NCBI GenBank assembly: GCA_016206405.1
Contig: JACQRQ010000229.1
Span: forward strand, 1-6,969
Origin: Elusimicrobiota bacterium
Lineage (GTDB): Bacteria; Elusimicrobiota; Elusimicrobia; O2-12-FULL-59-9
Length of the DNA: 6,969 nt
Direction of reading: 5' to 3'
Shown here: positions 1-5,162 of the stretch, one piece after another
Layout: each line of letters opens with the position of its first letter
How positions within the stretch are numbered: the stretch's first letter is position 1
Translations under genes and position numbers: made by a program
Notes under the pieces: generated by a model
The model's database searches: none
Seen by the model: only the letters and a program-made list of their open reading frames with translations
Told to the model about the DNA's origin: nothing

Positions 1-183
1 GGCCGCCGCAGGGGGTTTGAATTCAAGCGGACGGAAATTCCCGCGCTGACGCCCTCGATGCGGACGGCTTTGAAAGATCTCGCGCTGGACCGCCTCGAAG
101 TCGTTCATGCGGGAGAGAAGAATTTCCCTCTGGCGCGGCGAGTCCATGCCGTTCCGTTGCGCCGATTTCGCGCCGCATCGTGA
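1..183 (+). CDS. DUF4143-type AAA ATPase, C-terminal end (partial)
   Basis: This is the last 60 codons of a gene that starts outside the window, read in the frame beginning at base 1 and ending in TGA at 181-183. The visible tail has the pattern E-F-K-R-T, then TPSMRTALKDL, LDRLEVVHAGEK, FPLA and VPL. That is the conserved C-terminus of AAA+ ATPases carrying DUF4143, whose nuclease-like C-terminal fold usually ends in an 'EFKR...tPSMr.al.dL.ldrl.VvypG...ypLa..i..vpl' block. Family proteins have an N-terminal P-loop ATPase and are common in genomic islands and beside toxin-antitoxin genes. Their cellular role is mostly unknown. The ATPase half is not visible here. Its stop codon lies inside the repeat described at 180-253, only 6 bases before an ATG. 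Confidence 0.8.
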   Translation, partial: GRRRGFEFKRTEIPALTPSMRTALKDLALDRLEVVHAGEKNFPLARRVHAVPLRRFRAAS

Positions 184-253
184 GCCTCCATGTCCCCCGC
201 CGGCTATGGCGACAATTTCGGCGGGAACATCCCCCCATGCGGCTGGCTCGGCG
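180..253 (+). repeat. Direct repeat copy 1: 5' end of a DUF2075-like gene
   Basis: Bases 180-252 align without gaps to 2388-2460, with 59 of 73 identical when counted by eye. The best-conserved block begins at about 220. Both copies carry an in-frame TGA, then CCTCC, then ATG (190 here, 2398 there), and both encode M-S followed later by GGNIPPCGWLG. The differences in the conserved block (GGG/GGA, ATC/ATT) are synonymous. After about 253 similarity stops and the sequence passes into a RelE-like remnant. I read this copy as a truncated duplicate of the DUF2075 gene start. A 93-codon open frame continues from 190 to 471 but its later part looks like no protein family. Confidence 0.7.
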
Positions 254-256
254 GCC

Positions 257-380
257 CTGCCCAAAATCCGCAATCTCAAGAACGTCCCCAACCTGCACCG
301 GCTTCGCACGGGGGACCACCGCGCGATTTTTCGTTGAGCGCCGGGCCGGGGCTTTCATCCCTTTCGGCTGCCATCGGCGC
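257..380 (+). pseudogene. RelE/ParE-family toxin remnant (truncated, frameshifted)
   Basis: The frame through 257-334 encodes LPKIRNLKNVPNLHRL followed by RTGDHRAIFR and then TGA at 335-337. 'L...vp.l.RLR.GD.R.IFR' is the hallmark C-terminal half of RelE/ParE-fold toxins, ribosome-associated mRNA endonucleases or gyrase poisons of about 85-95 residues. The expected continuation appears in the next frame from 333 as VERRAGAFIPFGCHRR, so a one- or two-base lesion near 326-334 has split the gene. The N-terminal half is absent. The remnant begins a few bases after the DUF2075-like repeat ends, so a rearrangement joined the two. No partner antitoxin gene is recognisable nearby. It is unlikely to make an active toxin. 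Confidence 0.65.
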
Positions 381-486
381 CGCCGCCACCCGGAACCGGC
401 CGCCCACCTCCCCGGGCCAAGTCAGCCAAATAGGCGCCGAACTCAAAAACTGCGAGTTGGCCTCCGCATGATGCCCTGCACAGATA

Positions 487-502
487 CCGCAAAATGTTGA
501 GG
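487..502. promoter_or_regulatory. Candidate AbiEi-1 operator, distal dyad
   Basis: CCGCAA (487-492) and TTGAGG (497-502) form an inverted repeat with one mismatch and a 4-base spacer. The flanks (ATACC before, GGAA.TGTG after) match the promoter-proximal dyad at 556-572, so the same protein probably binds both. AbiEi antitoxins are known to repress their own operon by binding two inverted repeats. Confidence 0.5.
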
Positions 503-525
503 AATTGTGCACGCCGGCTAAATTC

Positions 526-554
526 TTGATTTAATCGCTGTTTTTGTGCATAAT
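526..554 (+). promoter_or_regulatory. Promoter of abiE operon 1
   Basis: TTGATT at 526-531 and CATAAT at 549-554 are separated by 17 bases, with TGTG just before the -10. Transcription would start near 561, inside the proximal operator dyad. It is the only good sigma-70-like pair upstream of the first AbiE pair. Confidence 0.6.
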
Positions 555-555
555 A

Positions 556-572
556 CCTCAATAAAGTTGAGG
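556..572. promoter_or_regulatory. Candidate AbiEi-1 operator, proximal dyad
   Basis: CCTCAA (556-561) and TTGAGG (567-572) are a perfect 6-base inverted repeat around a 5-base spacer. It covers the predicted transcription start just downstream of the -10. The right arm with its flank (GAGGA, 569-573) is also the only Shine-Dalgarno-like sequence before the GTG starts at 579/582, so a bound repressor would mask promoter and leader together. Confidence 0.55.
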
Positions 573-578
573 AAATGT

Positions 579-1196
579 GTGGTGGGAAAATCCAGCGAAG
601 CTTACGACCGGCTTTACGAGCTTGCTTCAGACCAGCAAGGCTACTTCACCACGAAGCAGGCCATCACGGCCGGCTACGCCGACAACGTGCACCCGTTCCA
701 TGTGAAAGCCGGCAACTGGATCCGCGAACATCGCGGCATTTACCGCCTGGCAAAATTTCCTGGGAGCGAGCATCCGGACATGGTTCTGTGGCACCTGTGG
801 TCGCGAAACCGGCACGATGATCCGCAGGGGACATACTCTCATGAAACGGCGCTCAGCTTCTATGACCTATCAGATCTCAATCCCGCCAAACTGCACATGA
901 CGGTGCCGCCCGGTTTTCGCAGAAACAGCGCGATCCCGAGGATACTCGTCCTGCATCGCGGAGTGGTCCACCAGGATGACGCGGCGTCGGTCCAAGGCTT
1001 CCGTGTGACGCGGCCCCTGAAGGCGATCGCCGACCTCCTGGTTGAGCGCTCGGTCCAAATGGATCACATGGAGCAGGCCGTCAAGCAGGCGTTTCGCCGC
1101 GGACTCATCCTTCCCGGCCAACTTGAAAGCGCAATCAGAATCCCCGACACCATCAAGAAAGAAATAGAAGACCTGAGAGATAAGCGGAATGGATAA
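579..1196 (+). CDS. abiEi: Type IV TA antitoxin, AbiEi family (system 1)
   Basis: This is the antitoxin and autorepressor of an AbiE toxin-antitoxin pair. It has about 205 residues. An N-terminal winged-helix DNA-binding segment spans roughly residues 8-57 (YELASDQQGYFTTKQAITAG, then WIREHRGIYRLAKFP). The AbiEi C-terminal region includes a 'SHETALSFYDLSDLNP...HMTVPPGFRR' stretch (about 87-115) and 'GFRVTRPLKAIADLL' (about 140-154). AbiEi proteins counter the toxin without forming a stable complex with it, hence type IV. The start is uncertain. GTG 579 or 582 follows a GAGGA at 569-573 with good spacing, while an in-frame GTG at 546 overlaps the -10 and is unlikely. The gene overlaps the toxin gene by 8 bases, indicating coupled translation. 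It shows little visible similarity to the other AbiEi in the window (5163-5771). Confidence 0.85.
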   Translation: MVGKSSEAYDRLYELASDQQGYFTTKQAITAGYADNVHPFHVKAGNWIREHRGIYRLAKFPGSEHPDMVLWHLWSRNRHDDPQGTYSHETALSFYDLSDLNPAKLHMTVPPGFRRNSAIPRILVLHRGVVHQDDAASVQGFRVTRPLKAIADLLVERSVQMDHMEQAVKQAFRRGLILPGQLESAIRIPDTIKKEIEDLRDKRNG

Positions 1197-2052
1197 GCCC
1201 CAGAAATATGCCACGGCTATGGCGTTTCGCCGAGCGCTGGAAGACCGGCTTAAGCTGATCGCTGAAAAGGAGCGGGTGGCGCTGGAGCGGCTGCGCCGCG
1301 AGGTTGCCTTCGACCGTCTGTTGGCGCGCTTGTTTGGGCGCGATGATGCGCCTTGGGTGCTTAAAGGCGGCTACGCTCTGGAGGTGCGCATCAAGCAGGC
1401 GCGCGCCACAAGGGACATCGACCTTGCCCTGCGCCATAATTTTGGCAAAACCAAGGGCACGGCGCTCAACGACGAGATTCTCAAAGCCTTGCGAGCCGCG
1501 GCGGCACTAGACTTGGAAGACTTCTTTCAATTCGAGTTCGGCGATGCCATGATGAACCTGGACGCGGTGCCTTACGGGGGAGCGCGCTTTCCTGTCACCG
1601 CGCTTATGGACCGACGCGTCTTTATCAAATTCCATATCGACGTGGGAGCCGGAGACGTGCTGCTTGCCCCACTTGACACTACCGAGGGCCGCGACTGGCT
1701 GAAATTTGCGGGGATACCCGCCGCGAAGTTCCCCACGATCACGAAGGAGCAGCACTTCGCGGAGAAGGTGCATGCTTACACTCTTCCCCGGCCGTCGGCC
1801 AATTCCCGAGTCAGGGACATGGTGGATATGGTCTTGCTCATCACGTCGAGTCCGAAGCTGGACCCGCCGCTGGTCAAGAAAGCCATTGACGCGACTTTCG
1901 AGCGGAGAAAGACGCACGCGATGCCTAACAGCCTGCAGCCGCCGCCGGCCGATTGGAGACAGCCTTACGCCGCGCTCACGCGCGAGTGCGGCCTTTCCGA
2001 GGACTTGGACGCGGCGTTTCGACTGCTCGCTGCCTATCTCAATACCGGTTGA
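1189..2052 (+). CDS. abiEii: Type IV TA toxin, AbiEii nucleotidyltransferase (system 1)
   Basis: This 287-residue toxin is of the AbiEii/AbiGii family (nucleotidyltransferase, DNA polymerase beta-like fold). Members are bacteriostatic and transfer nucleotides; some modify tRNA 3' ends. Visible motifs are KGGYALEVR (59-67) followed by TRDIDLAL (74-81) with the paired acidic residues D76/D78, which form the metal/NTP site. Further on are FIKFHIDVG (145-153, D151 a probable third acidic residue), the family signature AEKVHAY (191-197), and a basic-acidic helix SRVRDMVDM (206-214). All catalytic positions look intact and length is typical. The start ATG lies inside the last codons of the antitoxin gene (ATGGATAA), so it probably depends on coupled translation. 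A 7-base-stem hairpin at 2058-2076 follows the stop. Confidence 0.88.
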   Translation: MDKPQKYATAMAFRRALEDRLKLIAEKERVALERLRREVAFDRLLARLFGRDDAPWVLKGGYALEVRIKQARATRDIDLALRHNFGKTKGTALNDEILKALRAAAALDLEDFFQFEFGDAMMNLDAVPYGGARFPVTALMDRRVFIKFHIDVGAGDVLLAPLDTTEGRDWLKFAGIPAAKFPTITKEQHFAEKVHAYTLPRPSANSRVRDMVDMVLLITSSPKLDPPLVKKAIDATFERRKTHAMPNSLQPPPADWRQPYAALTRECGLSEDLDAAFRLLAAYLNTG

Positions 2053-2057
2053 GCCCA

Positions 2058-2076
2058 GGCAGCCGGCTTGGCTGCC
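2058..2076 (+). terminator. Possible terminator hairpin after abiE operon 1
   Basis: GGCAGCC (2058-2064) and GGCTGCC (2070-2076) pair perfectly around GGCTT, 5 bases after the abiEii stop. No U-run follows, so intrinsic termination is uncertain. It may instead protect the 3' end of the transcript. Confidence 0.35.
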
Positions 2077-2157
2077 GCTCCATTTGGGAAATTCCGATTG
2101 TTGCCGGCCGGCCAACGACAGCCTCAATCTCCAGAGCGCCGGTCACTGGAATCGGTT

Positions 2158-2192
2158 CGCATAATAGTTACATTCTATGTGACTATTATGCG
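2158..2192. repeat. 35-base near-perfect palindrome/hairpin
   Basis: The arms CGCATAATAGT (2158-2168) and ACTATTATGCG (2182-2192) are perfectly complementary. They continue inward through one T/G mismatch to ACAT/ATGT, leaving a 3-base TCT loop, so 16-base arms carry a single mismatch. The outer TTCGCATAA resembles a XerC-type half-site, but the two arms lie much further apart than in a dif site. It could be a recombinase site, a dimeric repressor operator or an RNA hairpin. No adjacent recombinase gene is present. Confidence 0.7.
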
Positions 2193-2228
2193 GGGTGAAT
2201 GTCGGCCGGCAATTCCGGCGAATGTCCC

Positions 2229-2272
2229 GCTGCTCTCCTTCGTTCGATTAGACGCTTCCGTTGGAGAGCAGC
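2229..2272. repeat. Inverted repeat with 10-base arms
   Basis: GCTGCTCTCC (2229-2238) and GGAGAGCAGC (2263-2272) are perfect inverted copies separated by 24 bases. A pyrimidine-rich, T-containing tract follows (2274-2286). The loop is long for an intrinsic terminator. Function is unknown. Confidence 0.5.
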
Positions 2273-2356
2273 CACTTCTTTTCTCTAGGCCAAATTACAA
2301 AATCAATTTTACGTTACCACCCTGAGAATTCCATAGCGAAAGCAGAGATTTTAATT

Positions 2357-2362
2357 TATAAT
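2357..2362 (+). promoter_or_regulatory. Possible -10 element for the DUF2075 gene
   Basis: A perfect TATAAT lies in an AT-rich patch 36 bases before the ATG at 2398. The best -35 at normal spacing (TAGCGA, 2334-2339) is poor, so this is a weak call based mainly on position and the consensus -10. Confidence 0.3.
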
Positions 2363-2387
2363 TCAACATCATCAGACGCGTCTCGCT

Positions 2388-2461
2388 GTGACCCTCCATG
2401 TCATCAACCAGCTTTTCCCACGATTCCGGCGGAAACATTCCCCCATGCGGCTGGCTCGGCG
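2388..2461 (+). repeat. Direct repeat copy 2: intact DUF2075 gene start
   Basis: This is the partner of the repeat at 180-253, in the same orientation and 2208 bases away. Here it is in frame with, and forms the first 20 or so codons of, the full DUF2075 protein. The conserved features are GTGA.CCTCCATGTC at the left and the block encoding GGNIPPCGWLG at the right. Confidence 0.7.
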
Positions 2462-4257
2462 ATGTCGCCACTTTTCTCGAAACGCCTGAAGAAAAAATTC
2501 TCTCATCTCTAACGTCCTACCTCCGCCAGACCGGCGCCCCGCAAGTCTACGCATGGGATCGCAGCCTCAGAGTCTTGCGCGATCAACTGTCCGCCTGCAT
2601 GCCTCTAGCATCGGGGTTCGCGGTCGTCCTTGAATTCGAGCTTCCGCGAACTGGCGGCCGGCGCCCGGACCTCATCGTGCTTGAAAACGGGTTGGTGCTC
2701 ATCATCGAATTCAAAAATCGTGTCGCTTTCGAGCCCCAGGACCTCGATCAGGTGAAAGGATACGTCCGTGACCTTGGCGAATACCATTCGGGATGCCGGG
2801 GAAAGACCCTCGTGCCGATCCTTGTTCCAATCGGAATGCAAGGCGATTCCGAGGAACTCGACGGCGTACGGATTGTCCCGCCATCGCGGTTGGGGGCGCT
2901 CATCCGAGAATTATCCCGCGGCGGAGCGAGCGCGGGCGCGGATGGCAACGCTTGGGTCCGCGCGCCCTATGAACCGCTTCCCGCTCTCGTTGAAGCCGCA
3001 AGACTCCTGTTTGAGAGACAGCCCCTGCCTCGCATCCGCACGGCCGAGTCCGCACACATCCCGGAGACCCTGGGTCGCTTGGAAGCTCTTGCTAGAGAGG
3101 CCCGGGAAAAAAAGAAGCGCATTCTGGCGCTTGTCTCTGGCGTTCCGGGGAGCGGCAAAACGCTTGTCGGCCTGCAACTTGTCCACTCCCGCGCATTGGG
3201 AGGGCCGGCCGTTTTTCTTTCAGGCAACGGACCGCTGGTTCAAACGCTTCAATACTCCCTCGGCAACCGCGAATTCGTCCGCGATATCAAAAAATTCATC
3301 CACGAACACCTTATCCGCACGTCATCGGCTCCGCGGGAACGTGTCATCGTTTTCGATGAAGCGCAACGCGCGTGGGATCGGGATCGGGTGCTCAAGAAAC
3401 ATCGCGGCCGCCTGACCGAGGGAGAGCCGGCCCTTCTGGCCAGAATCGCAGCGCGGGCGGATGACGGCTTCCTTCTCGTCGCTCTTTTGGGAACCGGACA
3501 GGAAATTCATGAAGGCGAGGAGGGCGGTTTGGCGCAATGGGTCGAAGCGTTCGGTTCCGCCGGCGGATGGGAAGTCGCCGGGCCCCCTGCCTTTGAAAAT
3601 GAATTTCTGGACTCCGGGCTTCCGTGGCGCGGCGACAACCTCCTGCAACTCTCCGCCACGCTCCGCAGCCACCGGGCTTCGAATATGACCCAGTGGGCTG
3701 AGCGTTTTCTCGAAGGACGCCTTCCGGCCGCCGCTCTCCTTGCGACTGAAATGCGCGCTCAGGGTTACCATATTCGGGGATCGAGATCTCTCGAAGCCCT
3801 TCGCATATTTGCGAGGGACTTGTACGGAGGTTCATCAACGGCCCGATACGGTTTAATCGCCTCTTCGCGATTCCGCAACCTGGAGGCGTACGGGGTTAGA
3901 ACTCCGCCGGCAAGATATTTCAATCATGGCGCTTGGTATGAAAACCCGGCCGATGAACGAAATTTCTGCCGCGGCCTTGAAGTCGCTGAAACGGAGTTCG
4001 GATGCCAAGGATTGGAATTGGATTTTCCGATCGTCTGCTGGGGTCCGGATCTCGTATGGCGCGAAGGACGCTGGGAGGCTATAATTCGACGGCGCAATCC
4101 TCATGTCCGCGACGCCGCCAAACTCCGATTGAACGCCTACCGCGTTCTGCTCACTCGCGGGCGCGACGGGCTTGCCGTCTTCGTGCCTCCTGCGGGTTCG
4201 GCCATGGACGCCACCTGGCAGGCTCTGCTGGCGGGAGGAATGGAGGCGCTGAAATAA
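2398..4257 (+). CDS. DUF2075 / Schlafen-group-3-like helicase with PD-(D/E)XK nuclease domain
   Basis: A 619-residue protein with two parts. The N-terminal region (about 17-165) begins with the GW.G...FL start typical of this family. It contains a PD-(D/E)XK-like nuclease core: E79/E81, then PD at 90-91, EFK at 104-106, and a Q118...GYV..L helix. The rest is an SF1-type helicase: Walker A GVPGSGKT (248-255), Walker B VIVFDEAQ (316-323), a sensor-like LLGTGQE (363-369), LSATLRSH (418-425), EFGCQGLELD (533-542) and motif VI YRVLLTRGRDG (581-591). A DNA- or RNA-directed nuclease-translocase is inferred, and a phage-defence role is plausible from the family and setting but not shown. The ATG has no Shine-Dalgarno; it follows CCTCC and an in-frame TGA, and no earlier in-frame start is possible. 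Length is near that usual for the family. Confidence 0.85.
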   Translation: MSSTSFSHDSGGNIPPCGWLGDVATFLETPEEKILSSLTSYLRQTGAPQVYAWDRSLRVLRDQLSACMPLASGFAVVLEFELPRTGGRRPDLIVLENGLVLIIEFKNRVAFEPQDLDQVKGYVRDLGEYHSGCRGKTLVPILVPIGMQGDSEELDGVRIVPPSRLGALIRELSRGGASAGADGNAWVRAPYEPLPALVEAARLLFERQPLPRIRTAESAHIPETLGRLEALAREAREKKKRILALVSGVPGSGKTLVGLQLVHSRALGGPAVFLSGNGPLVQTLQYSLGNREFVRDIKKFIHEHLIRTSSAPRERVIVFDEAQRAWDRDRVLKKHRGRLTEGEPALLARIAARADDGFLLVALLGTGQEIHEGEEGGLAQWVEAFGSAGGWEVAGPPAFENEFLDSGLPWRGDNLLQLSATLRSHRASNMTQWAERFLEGRLPAAALLATEMRAQGYHIRGSRSLEALRIFARDLYGGSSTARYGLIASSRFRNLEAYGVRTPPARYFNHGAWYENPADERNFCRGLEVAETEFGCQGLELDFPIVCWGPDLVWREGRWEAIIRRRNPHVRDAAKLRLNAYRVLLTRGRDGLAVFVPPAGSAMDATWQALLAGGMEALK

Positions 4258-4333
4258 GTCGTTGGTGCTACAAGCTGCGGTTAGGAAGCCTCGTCATCGA
4301 CCGCCCTCATTCGCAAACGCATCAGAATTTTTG

Positions 4334-4735
4334 TCATAGCCAAACAACCTTGATTTCTTTCTCGACTTCTTTAAATTCCTTGTCGCCGGAAACGAGGTCC
4401 GCTTTTTCGAGCTTGGCCAGGGCCGCGGCGAAGCAGTCGGCGTAGGACATTTTATGGGCCGCCTTGAGCGTCGCGGCAACGCGGGTGATCTCGCGGTCGG
4501 CGTCCACGACCTCTATCGGAAGGGTCTCCAGAGTCTGCGCCGCTTTGTCGGCGACTTCCTTTCCGGCCGTCCGGTGGACAATATAGTAGACCTCCCCCCA
4601 ATTGACGACGGAAAGCAGCAGGGGCCTCTCTTTGTCCCGGGCCTGTTTGATGAACTCGCCGACCGCCTCGGCGCCGGGCTCGTTTTCAAGGTAGGCGATG
4701 ACGCTGTAGGAGTCGAGCACCTTCCTCATGGTCAC
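4334..4735 (-). CDS. vapC: VapC toxin, PIN-domain ribonuclease
   Basis: A 133-residue PIN-domain endoribonuclease, the toxin of a type II VapBC pair. VapC enzymes cleave tRNA or rRNA using Mg2+ held by a cluster of acidic residues. The four expected acids are visible: D8 in VLDSYSVIAYL, E48 in NWGEVYY, D100 in SYADCFAAALA, and D118 in VSGDKEF. Length and domain order are normal and the active site looks intact. The GTG start (plus-strand 4735-4733) overlaps the vapB stop by 4 bases (GTGA) and has AAGGAG 8 bases upstream. An ATG two codons in (4729-4727) is possible but badly spaced. The gene runs towards the DUF2075 gene, with 76 bases between the two stops and no clear terminator. Confidence 0.92.
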   Translation of the reverse strand: MTMRKVLDSYSVIAYLENEPGAEAVGEFIKQARDKERPLLLSVVNWGEVYYIVHRTAGKEVADKAAQTLETLPIEVVDADREITRVAATLKAAHKMSYADCFAAALAKLEKADLVSGDKEFKEVEKEIKVVWL

Positions 4736-4962
4736 AATTCGCGCTCCTTCTTCTTGTCATCGAGAAGGGCCTTCAAGGCCTTTCCGCCGGTGCCGATCGA
4801 GCCGCGAACCTCGTCAATATATTCATCGGTGACGGGCCGAAGCACGATGTCCTCGCCTTGCTCGATAAAACAAACTCGGGTCCCTTTTTTAATCCCGTGC
4901 CTGTGGCGCAATTTCGACGGGATGACGATTTGCCCCTTCGTGGTCACGATTGCCGTTTCCAT
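4732..4962 (-). CDS. vapB: VapB antitoxin, SpoVT/AbrB-like
   Basis: A 76-residue antitoxin with an N-terminal swapped-hairpin AbrB/MazE-type DNA-binding domain: METAIVTTKGQIVIPSKLR, then HGIKKGTRVCFIEQGEDIVLRPV (residues 1 to about 45). A charged C-terminal tail rich in K, D and E (about 46-76) is expected to wrap over the VapC active site. The ATG at 4962-4960 is preferred because GGAGG sits 8 bases upstream. A GTG 18 bases earlier (4980) would place that ribosome site inside the gene. The VapB-VapC complex normally represses this operon, and a near-perfect dyad covers the promoter -35 (see 5009-5034). It is divergent from the second AbiE operon across a 200-base intergenic region. Confidence 0.9.
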   Translation of the reverse strand: METAIVTTKGQIVIPSKLRHRHGIKKGTRVCFIEQGEDIVLRPVTDEYIDEVRGSIGTGGKALKALLDDKKKEREL

Positions 4963-4988
4963 TCCACCAGCCTCCAACACCTTAATTA

Positions 4989-5017
4989 AGTATAACAGGA
5001 TGATGATAGTAAGTCAA
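4989..5017 (-). promoter_or_regulatory. vapBC promoter
   Basis: On the minus strand TTGACT (5017-5012) and TATACT (4994-4989) are exactly 17 bases apart, a strong sigma-70-like promoter about 20-25 bases before the vapB start region. A perfect 10-base palindrome CTTAATTAAG (4981-4990) overlaps the -10 and the expected start of transcription. Confidence 0.75.
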
Positions 5018-5034
5018 TATATATAATGTCTTAC
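5009..5034. promoter_or_regulatory. Candidate VapBC operator
   Basis: A 26-base dyad with 22 symmetrical positions: GTAAG at the left edge, CTTAC at the right edge, TCA/TGT between, and an alternating AT centre. It covers the vapB -35 hexamer. Its centre (5021.5) is 36 bases from that of CTTAATTAAG at 4981-4990. Confidence 0.5.
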
Positions 5035-5091
5035 ATACAATTTAAAGTAACCTGGCTGGTTCTCTCGTTGAGCCGCGCATTTAAGCCATCA

Positions 5092-5109
5092 AGGTATTGA
5101 CAAATACCT
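5092..5109. promoter_or_regulatory. Candidate AbiEi-2 operator, distal dyad
   Basis: AGGTATT (5092-5098) and AATACCT (5103-5109) are perfect inverted copies around GACA. They straddle the TTGACA -35 of the second AbiE operon. The same AGGTA half-site recurs in the dyad at 5126-5153. Confidence 0.6.
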
Positions 5110-5125
5110 GGAAAGCGGATAAACT
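5097..5125 (+). promoter_or_regulatory. Promoter of abiE operon 2
   Basis: A consensus TTGACA (5097-5102) and TAAACT (5120-5125) lie 17 bases apart. Transcription would start near 5132, about 31 bases before the ATG at 5163, within the proximal operator. Confidence 0.65.
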
Positions 5126-5153
5126 TACCTATAGATATTAATAATGATAGGTA
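5126..5153. promoter_or_regulatory. Candidate AbiEi-2 operator, proximal dyad
   Basis: TACCTAT (5126-5132) and ATAGGTA (5147-5153) pair perfectly, and TATTAATA (5136-5143) shares the same centre at 5139.5, so 22 of 28 bases are symmetrical. It spans the predicted transcription start and the leader. Its centre is 39 bases from the distal dyad. Confidence 0.6.
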
Positions 5154-5162
5154 TTTCTATCC

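Larger units (their letters stand above)
2053..2397. other. Gene-free stretch rich in inverted repeats
   Basis: No protein-coding frame here looks real. The left part is GC-rich and contains a 7-base-stem hairpin (2058-2076), a strong 35-base hairpin (2158-2192), a 7-base direct repeat GAATGTC (2197-2203 and 2220-2226), and a 10-base-arm inverted repeat (2229-2272). From about 2275 to 2375 it turns AT-rich and holds a TATAAT that may serve the next gene. Confidence 0.6.

Noticed and set aside
190..471. 93-codon open frame continuing from the repeat ATG
   Set aside because: Only the first 20 or so codons match the DUF2075 start. The rest is low-complexity GC-rich sequence out of frame with the toxin remnant.
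355..561. Minus-strand open frames opposite the toxin remnant
   Set aside because: Gly/Arg/Pro-rich composition typical of antisense GC-rich sequence, with no family motif and no ribosome site.
546..578. GTG 546 as start of the first AbiEi, adding 11 residues
   Set aside because: The codon lies just before and overlaps the -10 region, upstream of the predicted transcription start, and has no ribosome site.
2158..2192. A dif or plasmid-dif site
   Set aside because: The XerC-like arm is present, but no 6-base centre with an opposing XerD arm follows; the arms are inverted copies much further apart.
2068..2325. 85-codon plus-strand open frame in the spacer after AbiE-1
   Set aside because: It runs through three inverted repeats and into the AT-rich promoter region, has no Shine-Dalgarno and resembles no protein.
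4258..4333. Bidirectional terminator between the DUF2075 gene and vapC
   Set aside because: Only a short T-run was seen, without a convincing GC-rich stem beside it.
4454..5026. 190-codon plus-strand open frame opposite vapBC
   Set aside because: It is the antisense of two clearly recognised genes. Their motifs, overlap and ribosome sites support only the minus strand.
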